A DNA stretch of 64,000 nucleotides from Vescimonas coprocola (GCF_018408575.1 NZ_AP023418.1:1330415-1394414); one strand, 5' to 3'. Positions 1 through 9,092 are shown, numbered from the stretch's first letter. The notes: generated by a model from the sequence alone, not told the origin. Made by a program: numbers and translations.

Positions 1-233
1 ATTGCCATACGCTCGTTGCAGGCTTGGTCGATCTCGGCAAGGTGCCGATGCAGCGTTCCGCTTGTGAGCAGGCTTGCATAGAGAACCGGACGATGTTCTT
101 TCAGATAGTTGCGGCGCATACGCCCGTACTTGCCGATCTGGTATTCTGGTTCGTCCGGCAGCGCAAGGTTCGGGATAAGATAATCACCCTCCTGACGGTA
201 AGTGCCGCCCATTTCCTCAAATAGAGATTTCAT
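1..233 (-). CDS. tnpV: TnpV-type transposon-encoded protein (partial)
   Basis: The reading frame opens at 233 behind an AGGAG site about 9 nt upstream and runs off the left edge, so only the first 77 or so codons are visible. It begins MKSLFEEMGGTYRQEG and continues with a segment containing LRRNYL-like basic residues. This resembles the small TnpV proteins carried by Tn4451-type elements and many Firmicutes conjugative elements. Their biochemical role is unknown. It lies next to a serine recombinase remnant and tnpW, as expected for this element type. The C-terminus cannot be assessed. Confidence 0.8.
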   Translation of the reverse strand, partial: MKSLFEEMGGTYRQEGDYLIPNLALPDEPEYQIGKYGRMRRNYLKEHRPVLYASLLTSGTLHRHLAEIDQACNERMA

Positions 234-268
234 AAAGTTCAGCTCCTTTTTGTGTTGATTTGCAGCGG

Positions 269-472
269 TTATAAGTTTTTTGTCTCCTTTCCTACAACTG
301 CTGTTCCATTCACCACAAATGAGCCGCAGTCATATGTATTAGGTGGGAGAAACCACCCTCTACATAGTAACTCTTGATTGGAAATGGAATTGCTTTCGCC
401 TTGCAGCTCGTCCTCATGGGATAGTCTTGGGTAAAGGGCGGTAATTGGTTGTTGGTTGGTCTGTCTTAACAT
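269..472 (-). pseudogene. Truncated N-terminus of a large serine recombinase (TnpX-like)
   Basis: The start at 472 has a good GGAGG site. The first 33 or so residues (MLRQTNQQPITALYPRLSHE, then DELQGESNSISNQ) match the opening of the resolvase domain of Tn4451/TnpX-type large serine recombinases, including the YPRLSHED catalytic-arginine strand. After SNQ the sequence changes to an unrelated tail and stops at residue 67. Family members are about 500-560 residues, so the rest of the resolvase, zinc ribbon and coiled coil is missing. This is a deletion remnant and cannot catalyse excision. A small GGTGG/CCACC repeat sits near the junction at about 340-356. Confidence 0.7.
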
Positions 473-583
473 AAAATCCTCCGTTTCCGACAGCCAGCCC
501 CACTATTCCGTACCTTGATTGTACCACATGGGGCGGCTGTCTGTATAGCGGCAAAAGCGTCAAATCTGCTTCTTTATGGTCGG

Positions 584-772
584 TCAAATCGCCGTTTTTT
601 GTGTAGCAGCTTCCGCTTCCAGCACTTTCATCATCTTGTCGGCTGCGGTGTCGGTTGCGCCCTGCTTGAAGAAGCCGGAAACGGTAAGGACGGAGTTGCC
701 CATGCGGATTTCCGTCACACAGTCCGGGCGGCGGTCTGTTTTGGTGGTGCTTGTCTGTTTCGTTTCTGTCAT
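584..772 (-). CDS. tnpW: TnpW-type transposon-encoded protein
   Basis: This 62-residue protein begins MTETKQTSTTKTDRRPD and contains TEIRMGNSVLTVSGFF, the hallmark block of the TnpW family named from Tn4451. I start it at 772 rather than at the longer open frame because AGGAG lies about 8 nt upstream and the ATG overlaps the stop of the DnaC-like gene in an ATGA junction, which suggests translational coupling. Function is unknown. Family members sit beside conjugative-element replication genes, as here. Confidence 0.8.
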   Translation of the reverse strand: MTETKQTSTTKTDRRPDCVTEIRMGNSVLTVSGFFKQGATDTAADKMMKVLEAEAATQKTAI

Positions 773-1623
773 AGGCTCTCCTTTCGCTGCTTCATCAGTT
801 GCTTTAAGCGTTCCAGCTTTTCCTGTGCGGTTTCCTTTCGGAAGTTGCTGCCCGTGAAGCGGACGGGGGCGCACATGGAAGTCAGCCTGTCATAGATACG
901 GGCGTGGGGCGTGTCCTGCGGGTGCTGCAATTCCTCCAGCGTGAGGTTGGTCGTGGCGATCAGCGGCTTGCCGCTTCGGTAACGGCTGTCAATCACGCTG
1001 TAAACCTGTTCCAGCCCGTATTCTGTTCCTCGCTCCATACCGAAATCATCAAGTATCAGCAGAGGGTAGCTGCAAAGGCGGGAAATATATTCGTTCCTGC
1101 CCTCAAAGCTGGCGGCAAGGTCACCCAGTATCGTTGCAAAGTTTGTCATGCAGACGGCAACCTCTTTTTCCATAAGGGCGTTGGCGATACAGGCGGCAAG
1201 GTAGCTTTTTCCCGTCCCCACGCCGCCCCAAAACAGGTAGCCGATATTTTCAGCCTGCATGGTTTCCCAGCTCTCCACATAAAAGCGGGCGGTTTCGGTC
1301 TGCGGGTTTCTGCCGTTGTCATGCTCAAATGTCCAGTTCCGCATAGCAGGGTCGGTAAAGCCCCGGCGTTTCAAGTCCTCCACTTTTTCAAGGTGCTTCT
1401 GTCGGCTTTCGGCGGCTTGCTGCTTTTCACGGGCTGCCCGCTGGCAGTCGCACTCTGCCGGGTGGCGGTCACGCCCGAAACAAGTCTTTCCCTCTGCAAA
1501 ATAGGCTTCTTTGGGCGTATGGCACTTACCGCAGTATAAAAGCCCGTCCTCGCCTGTGTAGTCCTCCGCTTCGGCGGTAGTGGCTGTAATGTCCGTAATC
1601 ATAGCTTCAATTCCGTTTTTCAT
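769..1623 (-). CDS. DnaC-like helicase-loader ATPase of a conjugative element
   Basis: This 284-residue P-loop ATPase is of the DnaC/IstB type. Cysteines cluster near the N-terminus (about 31, 34, 48, 58 and 60), a possible zinc site. Walker A is GGVGTGKS at about 133-140 and Walker B is LLILDDFG at about 188-195. A TTN sensor-1 element (IATTNL) and a basic C-terminus follow. Family members load replicative helicase, and in mobile elements they act with a replisome organizer, which is the gene immediately upstream. Start 1623 is chosen for its AGGAGGG site and ATGA overlap with that gene. Confidence 0.88.
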   Translation of the reverse strand: MKNGIEAMITDITATTAEAEDYTGEDGLLYCGKCHTPKEAYFAEGKTCFGRDRHPAECDCQRAAREKQQAAESRQKHLEKVEDLKRRGFTDPAMRNWTFEHDNGRNPQTETARFYVESWETMQAENIGYLFWGGVGTGKSYLAACIANALMEKEVAVCMTNFATILGDLAASFEGRNEYISRLCSYPLLILDDFGMERGTEYGLEQVYSVIDSRYRSGKPLIATTNLTLEELQHPQDTPHARIYDRLTSMCAPVRFTGSNFRKETAQEKLERLKQLMKQRKESL

Positions 1624-2369
1624 AAGCTCTCGCCCTCCTTGCATGAATAATCGGGTATGCCCTGTTTCGGGGCAGCCTTGCCTTTGGCAGCGTCCTCCTG
1701 CGCCCACTTGTAAATGGTGGCTGCATGGCTGTGGTACTGTTTCCCGGTGGAAGCGATATGGCAGGAAAGCCGGTCAATATAATACTCCCACTTGTCGGGC
1801 AACTCTGTTTTTAGCCCGGAAAGCTCTGTATCGGTCAGTATCACATTGTTGTATCTGCCATAAGCGGCGGGGGCGGGGTGTCCCGTTTCTCCCTCTCTCT
1901 CTTTTTCTATCTCTATCTCTTTCTCTAACTCTATCTCTATCTCTGGTGGACGAATGTCGGACAAATGTCCGCCTTTTGTCCGGGGCGGTAAAAGTGCCTT
2001 GTTTTCCAGTCTTGCAGCCCGTTTCCGCTCGGCTTCGGTAGAGGACTGTCCTATCATCAGCTCAATGTCGGTCATATAGAAAGCCCCGCTGTCAAGCTGC
2101 TCCACAAGCCCCAACTGCCGGAAAATCTCTAAAGCCCTCTCAACCGTCCCTATCTGGTGGCGGGTCAGTGTCGCTATCATCTGCGCTGTGTAGGGGATAT
2201 GCTCGTCAAGCTGCAATTTCCCGCCGTTTTTCAGCGATTTTAAGTACAGCTTCAAGAGGATATTGGAGTATAAAATCCCGTCTTTCATATCTTCCAGCAG
2301 CACAATGGAGTCGCTGTCAAAAAAGTTCTCTTTCAGCTTGAGGTAGTAATACTTGCGGTTATCTGCCAT
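1620..2369 (-). CDS. Replisome organizer N-terminal domain protein
   Basis: The 249-residue protein begins MADNRKYYYLKLKENFFDSD, the classic opening of the phage replisome-organizer N-terminal (winged-helix) family. The first 120 residues carry the winged helix (IATLTRH..IGTVERALEIF). A Glu/Lys/Ile-rich stretch at about 165-185 is encoded by a CT-rich simple repeat (1890-1940). The C-terminal 60 residues resemble a DnaD-like tail. It probably binds the element's replication origin and recruits the downstream DnaC-like loader. Start 2369 is the family-typical Met; the longer open frame upstream has no support. Confidence 0.85.
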   Translation of the reverse strand: MADNRKYYYLKLKENFFDSDSIVLLEDMKDGILYSNILLKLYLKSLKNGGKLQLDEHIPYTAQMIATLTRHQIGTVERALEIFRQLGLVEQLDSGAFYMTDIELMIGQSSTEAERKRAARLENKALLPPRTKGGHLSDIRPPEIEIELEKEIEIEKEREGETGHPAPAAYGRYNNVILTDTELSGLKTELPDKWEYYIDRLSCHIASTGKQYHSHAATIYKWAQEDAAKGKAAPKQGIPDYSCKEGESL

Positions 2370-2571
2370 TGTCCCTGTCCTCCTTTTTCCGGCGTTTGGA
2401 GTAGTAGTGGGGGCAGAGTATGATAACCGCCCGGAAGCTCTGCTTGCAGCTATGGGTACAGCCCCGGCAGAGGTCATTGTATGTGATACGATCGCAGGTG
2501 GAATTCCCGACTTTCACTTGCCGCAGGAAAAAAGACCATTCCAGCCGCCGTTTCTTGCTCATTCTTGGCAT
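2359..2571 (-). CDS. Small cysteine-containing mobile-element protein
   Basis: This 70-residue basic protein begins MPRMSKKRRLEWSFFL. It has the pattern C-x8-C-x2-C-x3-C (DRITYNDLCRGCTHSCKQ), suggesting a small zinc-binding fold, and ends in a Lys/Arg-rich tail. Similar short ORFs upstream of replisome organizers are common in Tn4451/CTn-like elements. It overlaps the downstream start (2369) by 11 nt, consistent with one transcript. Function unknown. Confidence 0.65.
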   Translation of the reverse strand: MPRMSKKRRLEWSFFLRQVKVGNSTCDRITYNDLCRGCTHSCKQSFRAVIILCPHYYSKRRKKEDRDNGR

Positions 2572-2756
2572 GGGTGCGCTCCTTTCTGCCGTTTCCGCTG
2601 GTGTGGCGGTATCGGCGGTAATTCTGTATCATCTCGGTATCATTTTCGGGTTTTTTCTGCCCTATAAGCCCGTTAAAAAATCCTTTGGTATTTGCGGATA
2701 GGGTACGGGGCAGCCCCCTTGTTCTGTATAGGTTCGGGTACATTTTGGGGCGGTTT

Positions 2757-4379
2757 TTATCGTTCCTGTTCCTGCCTTTTCACAGGCTTGCGCTCCCGGT
2801 GTAAAATCTGGTCGATATTGCCCTTGACAGTCTGTAAGCGGCGGTATTCCTCCCGTTTTGCCCGGTAATCGTTGTAGCCGCTGTTTTTCTCTTGGATAAG
2901 GGTTTCAATCTCTGCTTGCAGGGCTTTATAGCTCGGCAGCTTGGAAATGCCGTTTTCCCTGAAATAGCGGGCGGCTGCGTCTGCTATGATAAAGTCGCTT
3001 TCGTACTTCTGACGGTAGGCTGCTTTTGCTTTGGCGTTTTTCTGCTGTTTCAGCCCGTCCCGGACAGGGCGGGTCTTGGAATAGGCAAGCACCTGCCGTT
3101 GCAGCTCCTTTTTCCCGTTCAGCGTCTTTTCCATCTGCTTCAGCTCTGTAAGGCTTTCCCGCATGGCGGTATAGGCGGCAGAACAGGCTTCGTCCAGTTC
3201 CTCCGGGGAAGAAAAGCCGTACTGCTGATAGGCGGTAACGGTAGCTGCCATTTGCTTTAGGTTGTGCTTTGCCGCCCAGCGGTCATAGCCCACGCCCTTG
3301 CCCTCGGCTCGCTTGGCTTCCCGGTCAACCATGCGCTGCAAGGTGTTGTCTGCCGGGGTGGTTTTTGTGGTTTTTTCCCCTTGTGACAGCTTTTTAACCG
3401 CGGCAGGGTATTCGAGTATGGCTTTGCTCTGTTCGGCGGCTCTGTGGGCGTTCTGCGTAAGCAGGACAAGGACAGCAGCCTTGTCAAAATCGTCCCCCAG
3501 CTTCCGGGCTGTGATAGGCTTTGTCCTGTCCGGCGTGAGGTAGGAAAGCCGCCCCCGGCTCTCCTTGACGGTCACACCCTCCCGCAGCAAAAGGGAAGAA
3601 AATTCGTCAAAGCTGCCAGCTTGGGAAAGTGCCTGCCGTATCGTCCGGCGCAGCTTCGCCTTGTCCGTTTCAAACTTGGTGGGCTTGGTCGGCTGTCCTG
3701 CGGCTTCTCTGACAGCGTTCTCTTTATCAAGGGCAAGCTGTCCTTTCTTTGCCGCCCAGTATTCCCGTTCGGTTATCCGTTCCTTGCTGCCGCTTAGGAG
3801 GTCGATTTGGTAAAGCCCCTCCCGGTGGCACATCTCCATGACTTCACTCTTGAAATATTCCATAGCGGCGTTGGTGCAGCGGTGCTTGCAGCCCTCCCGT
3901 GTGTCGGCTGGTCTGTCCATGTAGGGCAGAAGCGGGACTTCATAAATCCGCAGGGAGTTGATGACGATATGCACATGGATATTGCCGCTGTGGTTATGCC
4001 CGTCCGGGTGGGTGCAGACTAAGGCTTGGTGTCCGGGGAAATGCTCTTTACAGAACTGCTCGCCCAGCTCCTGCGCCCGGTCTACGGTCAAGCCGTTGTC
4101 TGTCCCGTCCCGTGGGTCAAAGCTGATGATATAGTGGTGGCTTTTCACATCTTCCCGTTTTTGGTTTTTCTCATAGCGGAGATTAGCCCGCATACAGGCA
4201 ACAGCGAAATCCTCGCCCCCACAGTTGAGGGAAGAAATGCGGTAATCCTCCCTCGGTATCAGCCGCCCGTTTTCATCAAGGGTGGGCTTCATGGTAAACT
4301 CGTCATGCTCAAATGTGAGATAGGCTTCCGCTGCGCCATAGTCCGCATTTTTAGAGCTGATATGTTTGAATGTTGCCAA
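2757..4379 (-). CDS. MobA/VirD2-like relaxase
   Basis: This relaxase nicks the transfer origin of the element. The protein starts with ATFKHISSKNADYG, usual for the family. A histidine triad lies at about residues 128-137 (GHNHSGNIHVHIVIN), preceded by SHHYIISFDPRD. The C-terminal half is long, charged and helical (KTLNGKKELQ, QQKNAKAKAAYRQK). I chose the TTG at 4379 because relatives begin MATFKHISS. An in-frame ATG at 4409 would add ten non-conserved residues, so the start is uncertain. It overlaps the 3' end of mobC, a normal relaxosome arrangement, and is 540 residues with no visible break. Confidence 0.9.
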   Translation of the reverse strand: MATFKHISSKNADYGAAEAYLTFEHDEFTMKPTLDENGRLIPREDYRISSLNCGGEDFAVACMRANLRYEKNQKREDVKSHHYIISFDPRDGTDNGLTVDRAQELGEQFCKEHFPGHQALVCTHPDGHNHSGNIHVHIVINSLRIYEVPLLPYMDRPADTREGCKHRCTNAAMEYFKSEVMEMCHREGLYQIDLLSGSKERITEREYWAAKKGQLALDKENAVREAAGQPTKPTKFETDKAKLRRTIRQALSQAGSFDEFSSLLLREGVTVKESRGRLSYLTPDRTKPITARKLGDDFDKAAVLVLLTQNAHRAAEQSKAILEYPAAVKKLSQGEKTTKTTPADNTLQRMVDREAKRAEGKGVGYDRWAAKHNLKQMAATVTAYQQYGFSSPEELDEACSAAYTAMRESLTELKQMEKTLNGKKELQRQVLAYSKTRPVRDGLKQQKNAKAKAAYRQKYESDFIIADAAARYFRENGISKLPSYKALQAEIETLIQEKNSGYNDYRAKREEYRRLQTVKGNIDQILHRERKPVKRQEQER

Positions 4380-4749
4380 CAGCGTCACCCACTTTCTGCA
4401 AGACTTCAAACTTTAGGGCAGCAAGGTCGGAAACCGCCGCCCGTACCTCCCCGGCAAGCTGCGGGTAGGGGCTGTGCCACTCGTTCAGCGTCCGGGCTAT
4501 CTGGTTTAAGTTGCCGCCGATCCTGCCGTATTCGGCGGTCAGCTTCCCGACAGCGGCAAGCAACTCGTCATTGACGGGGGAAACGGTTATGATGGGGCGT
4601 ATGGCTGCCCCGGTTATGGCTTGCCGGATAAACTCGGCTTGGCTCATGTTGTAAGCAGAAAGCCTTTCCGCAAACTCGGCGTATTCTTCCTCGGTCATGC
4701 GTGTCTTGACTACCCGGCTGCGGTGCGGCGTGTTATATCGTTTTCGCAT
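4351..4749 (-). CDS. mobC: MobC-like relaxosome accessory protein
   Basis: This 132-residue protein begins MRKRYNTPHRSRVVKTRMTE. It has a ribbon-helix-helix-like N-terminus (RVVKTRMTEEEYAEFAERLS) and the MobC core GRIGGNLNQIARTLNEW at about 85-105. MobC proteins bind near oriT and help open it for the relaxase, whose gene overlaps downstream. Start 4749 follows AGGAGG at 7 nt. The longer open frame to 5076 crosses the presumed oriT and is rejected. Confidence 0.88.
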   Translation of the reverse strand: MRKRYNTPHRSRVVKTRMTEEEYAEFAERLSAYNMSQAEFIRQAITGAAIRPIITVSPVNDELLAAVGKLTAEYGRIGGNLNQIARTLNEWHSPYPQLAGEVRAAVSDLAALKFEVLQKVGDAVGNIQTYQL

Positions 4750-5373
4750 GGTAAAACCTCCTTCGGCTGTGCGTGGTGTCCTCTCACTAATAGGAGAAAA
4801 ACAGGGTGTAAAGCGGAACTGTTTTTGAAAAATCCGAAAAATTATTTTGAGGGATTTTCCAGCGGCGTAAGCCGCATAAGCAGGGTTTGGGGAAGGCACT
4901 CCCCAACAAGATTCCCGCAGGGGCAAAATGAGCGATAAGCGAATTTTGGTACTGCGGTAGAATCTTGCTCTGAAAAACTCCGGCGTTCCCCGGCTTCCGT
5001 ACTTTCCGCTAACAAGACGTTTCAAAAGGGCTTTGCTACCCGCTATTCCGGCATATCTTGAAAATTTTCCTTTCACTACCTACAACACCACGCAAAGCAA
5101 AATGGACGGAGATTTTTAGAATTTCCCCTTATTCCCTACAACACCACGCAAGCCGAAAAAGGCGGACAATGGCAGTATTTTTTTCTTTGATACCCTCCAC
5201 GGATAAGTAAGGGATTTTGCCAACTGCGGCGGCAATTTTCCCTTTTGTTTTTTCATACTGGGGATTTTCAAAAATGCCAAACAGGAACGAAAAAAAGCAG
5301 CAAATCTGTTGAATAGATTTACTGCTTTCTGGTTGCCGGCGAAGCGGCGGTTATTCAGTTGTAGGCGGTAGGG
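4750..5373. other. Noncoding region upstream of mobC; candidate oriT with hairpins and direct repeats
   Basis: There are 620 bases without a convincing gene. It contains a GCGGC-GTAA-GCCGC hairpin (about 4863-4876), a TTGGGGA-AGGCAC-TCCCCAA hairpin (about 4888-4908) and two 17-bp direct repeats (5079-5095 and 5135-5151). Position beside mobC/relaxase and inverted repeats fit an oriT of the MOBP type. The nic site itself cannot be assigned by eye. Confidence 0.45.
5079..5151. repeat. Pair of 17-bp direct repeats
   Basis: The sequence CCTACAACACCACGCAA occurs at 5079-5095 and again, identically, at 5135-5151, with starts 56 nt apart. The intervening DNA is not repeated. Such spaced repeats upstream of mobC could be binding sites for MobC or for a replication/transfer initiator. 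This is inference from position only. Confidence 0.7.
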
Positions 5374-5577
5374 CTATCTCCCAAAGCGGAACTTGAAAAT
5401 AGCTGTGAGAAGCGTCTGGGTGATGTAGTCCTCTGTATCTTGGTCTACCCGTCCATTCACACGGGCGGCACATTGTATGCGGCGGCGGTAATACTGCAAT
5501 ACAGTTCCCACCGCTTCCGGCTCCCCGCTGGTGGCTTGGACGATTGTTTCATAGGGGAGAAGCCTATTATTTCTCAT
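5374..5577 (-). CDS. Small helix-turn-helix protein of a conjugative element
   Basis: The 67-residue protein begins MRNNRLLPYETIVQATSG and contains EPEAVGTVLQYYRRRI followed by TQTLLTAIFKFRF. This is the pattern of the short HTH-domain proteins encoded just downstream of a sigma-70-like factor in Tn916/CTn-type elements. It overlaps the sigma-factor gene by 11 nt. Start 5577 is taken from that conserved opening. A regulatory role in transfer-gene expression is inferred. Confidence 0.75.
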   Translation of the reverse strand: MRNNRLLPYETIVQATSGEPEAVGTVLQYYRRRIQCAARVNGRVDQDTEDYITQTLLTAIFKFRFGR

Positions 5578-6013
5578 ATGCCATTCCCTCCATTTCCGCT
5601 TGGAGCTGCCGTAGGACTTTTCGGATATGGTAGCCCGCTGTGCTGCGGCTGCGCCCGTACTGTCTGCCAATTTCGTGCTGTGGAATACGCTTGAAAAAGG
5701 ACAGGTAAATCATTTCCCGCTCCCGTTCGTCCAGCCGTGACAGGGCTTCCGCAAGTAAGCCGCTGCTGAAAATGACCGTATCGCCGCAAAGGGTAAGTAT
5801 GTATTCCTCGTCCGGCTCCGGGGCTTGGAAATATTCATCTGTCGTGCCTAAAGGGTAGTGCTTTTCGTCTGTGAGGTATTCAAGGGATATTTCTCTTTTG
5901 TGCTTCCTGCTCCGTGTCCTCGCTGCGTTGATCGTTGCATTTCGGATAACGACTTTGCAAAAGGCATGGAAAGTGTACTCGATATGTTCCCGATATTCTT
6001 CTGTACAGGTCAT
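5567..6013 (-). CDS. Sigma-70-family RNA polymerase sigma factor (element-encoded)
   Basis: This 148-residue protein has region 2-like N-terminal residues (EEYREHIEYTFHAFCKVVIRNA) and a region 4 helix-turn-helix at about 95-140 (LSRLDEREREMIYLSFF, then QHEIGRQYGRSRSTAGYHI). Short sigma-like proteins of this kind are encoded in Tn916-like elements and are thought to control conjugation genes. The start at 6013 has a GGAGGAAAGGGGG site. The downstream HTH gene overlaps its end. Confidence 0.85.
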   Translation of the reverse strand: MTCTEEYREHIEYTFHAFCKVVIRNATINAARTRSRKHKREISLEYLTDEKHYPLGTTDEYFQAPEPDEEYILTLCGDTVIFSSGLLAEALSRLDEREREMIYLSFFKRIPQHEIGRQYGRSRSTAGYHIRKVLRQLQAEMEGMAYEK

Positions 6014-6217
6014 GGAAAATCCCCCTTTCCTCCCAAAAGGGCTGTGGCTGGTTAGTAGTTGCTTTTTATGATAGTAAGGGGCGGCAGCACTTTAGGCTGT
6101 CGCTCCTTGACTGCCTAACTGCAAAACCGGGCGGGGCTGTCAACGGCGGGCGAAGCCCGTTCATCTTGACCGTTGACTGGCTCGGCCAGGTTTGCTATTT
6201 ATCCGGCAAACTTGAAT

Positions 6218-6985
6218 TTATTTTAAGCTATCACGTTTTACCTTTTTAAGCCTTACTATCATTACCATAGGAATTTCTTTGTTGTTTTTGAAACATTCTT
6301 CATAAAATCCATCAATGACAAATCCAGCTCTAAAACAAAGGTTAAAAATATCTTGTATGGAACGATGATAATAAATCTGCTCCTCCGGTTGCCCTTCAAT
6401 CGCTATACCATAGTAACTGTGCGGTGTCATATATTTTTCAGTCAACGTGATAAAACAAGGGTGTTGCGTTGCAAAGACAAAAATTCCGCTTTCCTGCAAC
6501 AGTTCATAAACAGCCATAAGAAGTGGTTCAATATCCGTAATATCCATAATTGCCATATTAGAAACTGCTTTCGTAAAGGCTCGATTTCTTTTTAATTCTA
6601 ATATACTTTTTCTATCGGTCGCATCCGCCACACAAAATTCAATTTGTTTTGCATATTGTGATTGCCGTCTTTTAGCCAATTCTATCATTTTTTTGCTGTA
6701 ATCAAAAGCGACAACCGAAGCGCCTCTTTGTGCAAGATACGAAGAATAATTTCCATTGCCACACGCAATATCCAAAATGTAATCCGCAGGATTAGGAGAT
6801 AGAAGTTCCGTTACTTTGGGACGCACTACCTCTCTGTGAAATTCATTAGATTCGTCACCCATTGCATTATCCCAAAATTGTGCGTTCTCCTCCCAGATTT
6901 TTTTACTTTCCTCTGTTCCCATGTTCTCTCCCACTCCCAAAATTTGCTTTTTTGCTTCCATTAAATCTTCCTTACTATATTCCAT
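6218..6985 (-). CDS. Class I SAM-dependent methyltransferase
   Basis: The 255-residue protein has the SAM-binding motif I ILDIACGNGNYSS at about residue 75, motif II acidic residue in VVAFDYSKKMIE and a later FCVADAT block. Substrate cannot be inferred. It lies just downstream of tet(W) on the same strand, and AT-rich codon use differs from the core genes. I start it at 6985 (MEYSKEDLMEAKK) behind GGAGG 8 nt upstream; the longer frame would overlap tet(W). It could be read through from tet(W). The 200 bp between it and the sigma gene contains only a CGGGC-GAA-GCCCG hairpin. Confidence 0.82.
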   Translation of the reverse strand: MEYSKEDLMEAKKQILGVGENMGTEESKKIWEENAQFWDNAMGDESNEFHREVVRPKVTELLSPNPADYILDIACGNGNYSSYLAQRGASVVAFDYSKKMIELAKRRQSQYAKQIEFCVADATDRKSILELKRNRAFTKAVSNMAIMDITDIEPLLMAVYELLQESGIFVFATQHPCFITLTEKYMTPHSYYGIAIEGQPEEQIYYHRSIQDIFNLCFRAGFVIDGFYEECFKNNKEIPMVMIVRLKKVKRDSLK

Positions 6986-7035
6986 TGTTACCCTCCATAA
7001 CTTCTGATTGTTGCCGTCTTGACGATTATGTATCT

Positions 7036-8955
7036 TTACATTACCTTCTGAAACATATGGCGCACCTTGTCCAGGCGGCTGTTTGGACGGCGGGGCTGGA
7101 TGACCGGCTGACCGACAGCGGCCTGATATCCTTTCAGCTCTGTAAGGCATACGCTCCGCCCGTTGGTGTAAAAGGCCAGATCAGTACGGTATGCCTGTAT
7201 ACAGCGGGCGGGAATCTCGCCAGTAAAGACAACTTCATCCTTTTTTACCTGGGCCGTTTCGATGGTGGCACAGTATTTCGGTGCATCATGATAAGCCCTG
7301 GAAAGGTATTCCTGGGGCGCATAGAGGATGAAGGAGAGATAAGGTTCCAGCAGCTGCGTCCCCGATTCCTTCAATGCCTGTTCCAATACAATCGGGGCCA
7401 ATGAGCGGAAGTCCGCCGGCGTGCTGACCGGACTGTAATAAAGCCCGTATTCAAAGCAAATCTTACAGTCCGTTACGTTCCAGCCGAACAAGCCCTGCTC
7501 CAGCCCGTAACGGATACCATCCCTGACAGCGTTTTGAAAACTCTGGTTCAAGTATCCCAGCGAAACCCGGCTCTCGTATTGTACACCGGAGCCAAGCGAG
7601 AGTGGTGTAACAGACAGTCCTATGGATGCCCAAAACGGGTTGGGCGGCACCTCGATATGGATGGTGTGGCTGGCTGCTTTGAGCGGCCGCTCCATATAAA
7701 TGACGGAGGGTTCCTTTACCACTGTTTCAAGCTTGTATTTTTCCGACAGCAAAGCGGAAACAACCTCCAACTGCACCCGGCCCAAAAAAGAAAGAATGAT
7801 CTCATGGGTGATGGAATCCACTTCGCAACGCAAAAGCGGGTCAGTATCCGCAAGTTGCGTAAGAGCGTCCAGCAGCCGTTCTCTTTGCGCTGCCGTTTTC
7901 GGCGCAATCGTCGTCCGCAGCATGGGGAGGGGGTCCTCGCGCCACCTTTTACGAGGGAGCCGGGTTTGGTCCCCTAATACATCGTTTAACCTCACGCTGT
8001 CGCTGGGAAGGATAACAATTTCACCCTGATAAGCGGTGTCTGTCCGAACAATTTCCCCTTTGGATGGAATACGCATCTCTGTGATTTTCAGCTTTTCTCT
8101 CCCGGCCAGGGCCACCGTATCCCGCAGGCGCAGCGTTCCGCTGTATAACCGTAGATAGACACGCCGCTGGCCGCAATCGGTGTACTCAACCTTGAAAACG
8201 CTGCCGCATAGGGCGGCGCCCCCCTGTTCCCCAATCGGTTGGAACAGCCCTGTCACCGCATCCATCAACGGTTGAATGCCAAGGCCATTTTTGGCGCTGC
8301 CATGATAGACTGGGAACAGGGAGGCGTCTTGAACCCGCTGCTGTTCCTCCCGCGCAAGTTTTTCCCGGCTGATTGGTTCTCCTGCGATATACTTTTCCAA
8401 TAATTCATCGTTATTTTCGATGACCGCATCCCATGCTTCTATGTCGGTATTTTCCTCCAGGACTATTTCCGGGGACAGCGACACCGTCTGCTTGATGATA
8501 ATATCGGCGGAGAGCTTATCCCGAACAGACTGAACCACGCTCTGCAAATCAACGCCAGCCTGGTCGATCTTGTTGATAAAGATAACGGTGGGAATGTTCA
8601 TTTTCCGCAGGGCATGGAACAGAATACGGGTCTGGGCCTGCACGCCATCTTTAGCGGAGATCACCAAGATGGCCCCATCTAAAACAGCCAAAGAGCGGTA
8701 CACCTCCGCCAAAAAATCCATGTGGCCGGGCGTATCCACAATGTTAACTTTACATCTGTGCCACTGGAAGGAAGTGACTGCCGCTTGAATGGTAATCCCA
8801 CGCTGCCGCTCCAAAAACATGGTGTCCGTCCTCGTTGTCCCTTTTTCGACGCTCCCCGGTTCTGAAATGGCTCCGCTGGCATATAGCAGGCTCTCCGTCA
8901 AGGTCGTCTTTCCAACGTCTACATGGGCAAGAATTCCAATATTGATTATTTTCAT
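7036..8955 (-). CDS. tet(W): Tetracycline resistance ribosomal protection protein Tet(W)
   Basis: The 639-residue translational GTPase matches my recollection of Tet(W) in length and sequence from [13 protein letters not shown] to the C-terminal VRHMFQKVM. It binds tetracycline-stalled ribosomes and releases the drug, with GTP hydrolysis. The GTPase motifs are visible: P-loop AHVDVGKTT (10-18), RGITI switch I, DTPGH and NKID. EF-G-like domains III-V follow. The usual residue at position 14 is Ala; here the codon is GTT (Val). RBS GGGAGGA lies 9 nt upstream. Expression is probably attenuated by the leader at 8994-9164. Confidence 0.95.
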   Translation of the reverse strand: MKIINIGILAHVDVGKTTLTESLLYASGAISEPGSVEKGTTRTDTMFLERQRGITIQAAVTSFQWHRCKVNIVDTPGHMDFLAEVYRSLAVLDGAILVISAKDGVQAQTRILFHALRKMNIPTVIFINKIDQAGVDLQSVVQSVRDKLSADIIIKQTVSLSPEIVLEENTDIEAWDAVIENNDELLEKYIAGEPISREKLAREEQQRVQDASLFPVYHGSAKNGLGIQPLMDAVTGLFQPIGEQGGAALCGSVFKVEYTDCGQRRVYLRLYSGTLRLRDTVALAGREKLKITEMRIPSKGEIVRTDTAYQGEIVILPSDSVRLNDVLGDQTRLPRKRWREDPLPMLRTTIAPKTAAQRERLLDALTQLADTDPLLRCEVDSITHEIILSFLGRVQLEVVSALLSEKYKLETVVKEPSVIYMERPLKAASHTIHIEVPPNPFWASIGLSVTPLSLGSGVQYESRVSLGYLNQSFQNAVRDGIRYGLEQGLFGWNVTDCKICFEYGLYYSPVSTPADFRSLAPIVLEQALKESGTQLLEPYLSFILYAPQEYLSRAYHDAPKYCATIETAQVKKDEVVFTGEIPARCIQAYRTDLAFYTNGRSVCLTELKGYQAAVGQPVIQPRRPNSRLDKVRHMFQKVM

Positions 8956-8987
8956 GTGATTGTCCTCCCTTTACAGCCCCAAAGGGC

Positions 8988-9028
8988 ATAAAAATCCCCA
9001 GCAGTAAAATACTTTTACCACTGGGGAT
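8988..9028 (-). terminator. tet(W) leader attenuator terminator
   Basis: On the minus strand ATCCCCAG and CTGGGGAT arms (8994-9028) flank an inner AGTAAAA/TTTTACT-like stem and are followed by a T run. It sits between the leader peptide and the tet(W) ribosome site, as in the tet(M)-type attenuation arrangement. Confidence 0.8.
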
Positions 9029-9092
9029 TCTAATTTGCGGACATACACATATACAGCATACACCTATTTGTGATTGCTGTTTTTTGAATATG

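Noticed and set aside
1890-1940. CT-rich simple repeat as a regulatory element
   Set aside because: It encodes the Glu/Lys/Ile-rich stretch of the replisome organizer, so coding explains it.
2474-2743. Minus-strand 89-codon ORF between relaxase and small Cys protein
   Set aside because: No ribosome site, and it overlaps the better-supported ORF at 2359-2571.
4749-5076. N-terminal extension of mobC to 5076
   Set aside because: The upstream part crosses the presumed oriT hairpins; the AGGAGG site favours 4749.
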